A stretch of 24,544 bases of DNA. It comes from a virus. The stretch lies in IMG/VR virus record IMGVR_UViG_3300009149_000263, positions 1 through 24,544 of that record; one strand, written 5' to 3'. Positions 23,401 through 24,544 of the stretch are shown here, one piece after another (position 1 is the stretch's first letter; the number at the start of each line of letters is the position of its first letter). The position numbers and the translations under genes are program-made. Under the pieces are notes generated by a model that did not search any database, was not told the DNA's origin, and was given only the letters and a program-made list of their open reading frames with translations.

Positions 23401-24544
23401 GAGGGTATGTTCCTAATTTTGTAGATTTTTCAAAAGCAACGGCTAGCGATCAACTCGGTGGTCTTGGGTGGGGAAAATCAGGCAGATGGTCAAAACTGCT
23501 TGACTCAGAACAAAAAAAATTAGTGGCGGCTTATCAAAAACAAATTGCAGACATGAAGTTCCAAGACATGACCGAGGAACAATTAAAAGCTGCACAAAAT
23601 CAACTCATAGTTGCAGTTAAGGCGCAGCTTGCCGGTAAAAAATTAACCAAATCAGCTGAAGATAGACTCAGAAAAGAAATCATGCAAGAAACCGCTGAGT
23701 TAGCTAGGTCAAAACCCGGTGCCTCGGGTGGGGCGGGTGCGATGGGAGGCAGGGGAATGATGGCTGGAATGGGATTATCTTTTGGTGCCCCAATGTTGGC
23801 AGGAGGAATTGAACAAGCGGGAGGCCCTAAAGAAGCATCTAGCGCACTGACTGGGGTGGGAACGGGAGCAGCGTTAGGTATGATGATCCCCGGTCCATGG
23901 GGTATAGCAATTGGTGCTGCCGCTGGAGGTCTTATAGGTTTTGGTAAAGAGGCTATTAAGGTGGGTAAAGATTTAGCCACATTAAGCCAAGACCTAGAAC
24001 AATTTGAAGCCACCACTAAAGAAAACACTACCGCTGGACAAGCATACATTCAAGCCCAAAAAGATATATTAACCTCTACAAGCCAAAGCGAATTAGAGAA
24101 TGCGCAAAAAAGAGCGGCTAAAAGTCTGGAGGAACTTGCAGGAACAGGGTTGGAAAAGAAATTTTCGGAAGCTGGGGATAATGTAGAGTCGCTAACAGGT
24201 GCGTTAGCTGATTTTACTGTGGCTGCGGGCGCGGAAAGGCAGGGCAGGCAAGCTGTTATCGCTGGTAAACAATTTGAATTGGGGGACACTACAACCCGAA
24301 CAAAGCTATTGGGGAACCAAGGGGGTTTAGAAGAATACACAGAGATTATTAAATTTGCGGGACAAAAAACAGAAGCAGAATTTATTAAAGTATTTGGAGA
24401 ATTGTTTCAAGGCATGAAAGACTTGCCTGTAGAGGCTATCGCTGAAGCAGCTAAAGAAACCGATTGGGGTTTTGATAAAAAAGATGTAGCTAGAGGCAAA
24501 ATTGTTAAATTGCTCAAAGGCAAGGAGGGTTTTAAGGGTTTGGA
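20454..24544 (+). CDS. Tape-measure protein, 5' part (runs off the window)
   Basis: The frame is open from ATG 20454 to the window end, giving at least 1363 residues. The N-terminal part is a TP901-type tape-measure region: helices with VQKSFSEINRILDLS, FQDTTKAALEFARQGLQTEE near residue 131, and VIGNAMKTIFTRLQRQS. A hydrophobic segment lies near 430-455 (GPGLIAIGGVILKVFF) and a glycine-rich one near 1131-1165 (GPWGIAIGAAAGGLIGFG), as in tape measures that enter the host membrane. Between them is a loosely packed region punctuated by PNF motifs: IPNFA 582, IVPNY 603, and GYVPNF at 637, 921 and 984. Residues 643-920 form a soluble insert with a PD-(D/E)XK-like pattern. The protein sets tail length and helps DNA entry. 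The AAGTGTATAAT motif precedes it. Confidence 0.9.
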   Translation, partial: MSFKLDAIIDSKTLERSIDKGVQAWNRKRAAGSTLKLKIDEKGFRQPLGRITGDINMFDDALAASNARVIAFGASTAVIGGISKAFRELAKTTVEVQKSFSEINRILDLSTKRFEKFGNQLFDISKKNATSFQDTTKAALEFARQGLQTEETLKRTADALTLVRLTGINADKAVSSLTATVNAFDSAMVTTSTSLNKFVAVETKFAVGAKDLVEAIGRVGSSAKDAKVGFDELNAMVTAVQQSTGRGGAVIGNAMKTIFTRLQRQSTLTALESYNVAVRDIEGNTLPAMRILDNFAQKYKGLADASQGYLREQVAGVFQANILSAVLRDLGKNQSIYGQALKVSTGATNEADQATAKLNQSLSALVTQTGIEFKRLQENIGKATFEPIARSIMEPLKSAMEGLNQLLDSEGVGSEVANGILKGIKNVIGGPGLIAIGGVILKVFFNMVSYMAKALPSLIGMTTETQKRATFGQFVAAALSKEVDLAKAVAAAEGNAALQAQLLLGHAKKTATELDKQETSLQNIVRMMAQTKGGYVAAAGAMKGKGAFGRGAGGFIPGVAGEVQDIRRGVGGVSPGSKPVSIPNFAFGGGVRGTMVANSGEYIVPNYSNGGSAIFNPNMVSQYGMPAGAKPIRGAAGYVPNFVDVNKLTLDDFSSMSNKEIKAGGAGMVSRYTGLLSPLLQRKKTSDYFNQTPQVQIAKFGARKGAAGDALKNVFTTSNIAMLTPPSGIGAGNFGQSNFGAKNSIIPGMSFGIKYPKYTYNPKRSSKDGTNIEPIEEHIENGIIAATRLFTASINPPAKSLDETQMKAALNTAQGGAGAVAAAAGAAFEVGISQALGLKAAQPEKGKSLDVPIGTIASRSKLNKLFSTGGTGKMSPAITGADFKISDSVGNSRSMAEKIIAKDSASFNKFAASRKRRGARGYVPNFAALGDAVEREAAAGVPLGRIRVNRSSRLSSPNNPAGLGVTNTRDEPQGLKDVYGAARGYVPNFVDFSKATASDQLGGLGWGKSGRWSKLLDSEQKKLVAAYQKQIADMKFQDMTEEQLKAAQNQLIVAVKAQLAGKKLTKSAEDRLRKEIMQETAELARSKPGASGGAGAMGGRGMMAGMGLSFGAPMLAGGIEQAGGPKEASSALTGVGTGAALGMMIPGPWGIAIGAAAGGLIGFGKEAIKVGKDLATLSQDLEQFEATTKENTTAGQAYIQAQKDILTSTSQSELENAQKRAAKSLEELAGTGLEKKFSEAGDNVESLTGALADFTVAAGAERQGRQAVIAGKQFELGDTTTRTKLLGNQGGLEEYTEIIKFAGQKTEAEFIKVFGELFQGMKDLPVEAIAEAAKETDWGFDKKDVARGKIVKLLKGKEGFKGL
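22380..23213 (+). other. Inserted soluble domain in the tape measure, PD-(D/E)XK-like
   Basis: This covers residues 643-920 of the tape-measure protein and is bounded on both sides by GYVPNF. The composition is unlike a coiled coil: many Gly, Pro, Asn and aromatic residues. Near the C-terminal end, an Ala-rich helix with AAFEVGISQALGL (E829) is followed by SLDVP (D850) and, 32 residues later, GADFKIS (D882 and K884). The order helix-E, D, D-x-K is that of PD-(D/E)XK nucleases. The assignment is tentative and rests on these few residues. Confidence 0.35.
23214..23420 (+). repeat. PNF-bounded repeat module in the tape measure
   Basis: Residues 921-989 run from one GYVPNF to the next. Inside are AVEREAAAGVPLGRIRV, then NNPAGLGVTNTRDEPQGL. 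From memory, similar PNF-(x)-ERE-AGVP-NPxGL-NTxDEP modules recur in large aquatic-phage tape measures. The function is unknown. Confidence 0.5.

Noticed and set aside
23600-24340. Long minus-strand ORFs under the tape-measure gene
   Set aside because: They are Pro/Ala/Ser-rich mirror products of an Ala/Gly-rich sense gene, without start signals.
18679-24544. Alternative genetic code with TAA read as sense
   Set aside because: TAA ends about half of the genes in the window at sensible positions.
1-24544. tRNA genes, CRISPR arrays, insertion sequences or an integrase
   Set aside because: None seen: no cloverleaf-like segment in the short gaps, no regularly spaced repeats and no transposase or recombinase motifs. 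No gap between genes exceeds 300 bases.

Overview
This window is part of the genome of a tailed double-stranded DNA bacteriophage (Caudoviricetes). It carries the packaging, head, connector and tail-assembly block of the virion module, plus a few accessory genes. The evidence is a large terminase with intact ATPase and nuclease motifs, a portal, a prohead protease, a major capsid protein, connector and tail-tube proteins and the 5' part of a long tape-measure gene, all tightly packed. There is no tRNA, CRISPR array, insertion sequence or integrase. The DNA is AT-rich, most genes lack a clear Shine-Dalgarno, and the PhoH and tape-measure types are common in aquatic phages. The host cannot be named from the sequence. 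No tail sheath is visible, so myovirus versus siphovirus is undecided.

Layout. (1) 1-160: the 3' end of a rightward gene and a bidirectional terminator. (2) 182-2655, leftward: two unassigned proteins (one with a membrane anchor and coiled coil), a SAM-dependent methyltransferase and a GT4-type glycosyltransferase. (3) 2709-8407, rightward and mostly overlapping by 1-4 bases: PhoH-like ATPase, zinc-ribbon protein, divergent sigma factor, a putative small-terminase-like protein, a C2H2/ERCC4 nuclease and the large terminase. (4) 8462-15096, rightward: portal, protease-scaffold fusion, a putative decoration protein, major capsid protein, a Lys-rich SAP-like protein and a putative connector protein. 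(5) 15171-18609, leftward: an inverted cassette with three connector-type genes and a tail-tube-like protein. (6) 18679-24544, rightward: two probable tail-assembly chaperones and the tape-measure protein, which runs off the window.

How it fits together. A short motif, AAGTGTA followed by an AT-rich stretch, lies 17-24 bases before the start codon of seven genes, on both strands, at transcription-unit starts and not at internally coupled genes. The window also encodes a divergent sigma factor with an inserted four-cysteine element, next to a zinc-ribbon protein. I infer a phage-encoded late-transcription system in which this sigma reads the motif and yields very short leaders, similar in logic to T4 gp55 but with a different sequence.

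Other points of interest are: the C2H2-ERCC4 nuclease inside the terminase operon; the protease-scaffold fusion with an internal start; the duplicated tail-tube fold; an in-frame stop followed by 22 coding-looking codons in the first chaperone gene; and the tape-measure protein, where GYVPNF-type motifs flank a soluble segment that resembles a PD-(D/E)XK nuclease.
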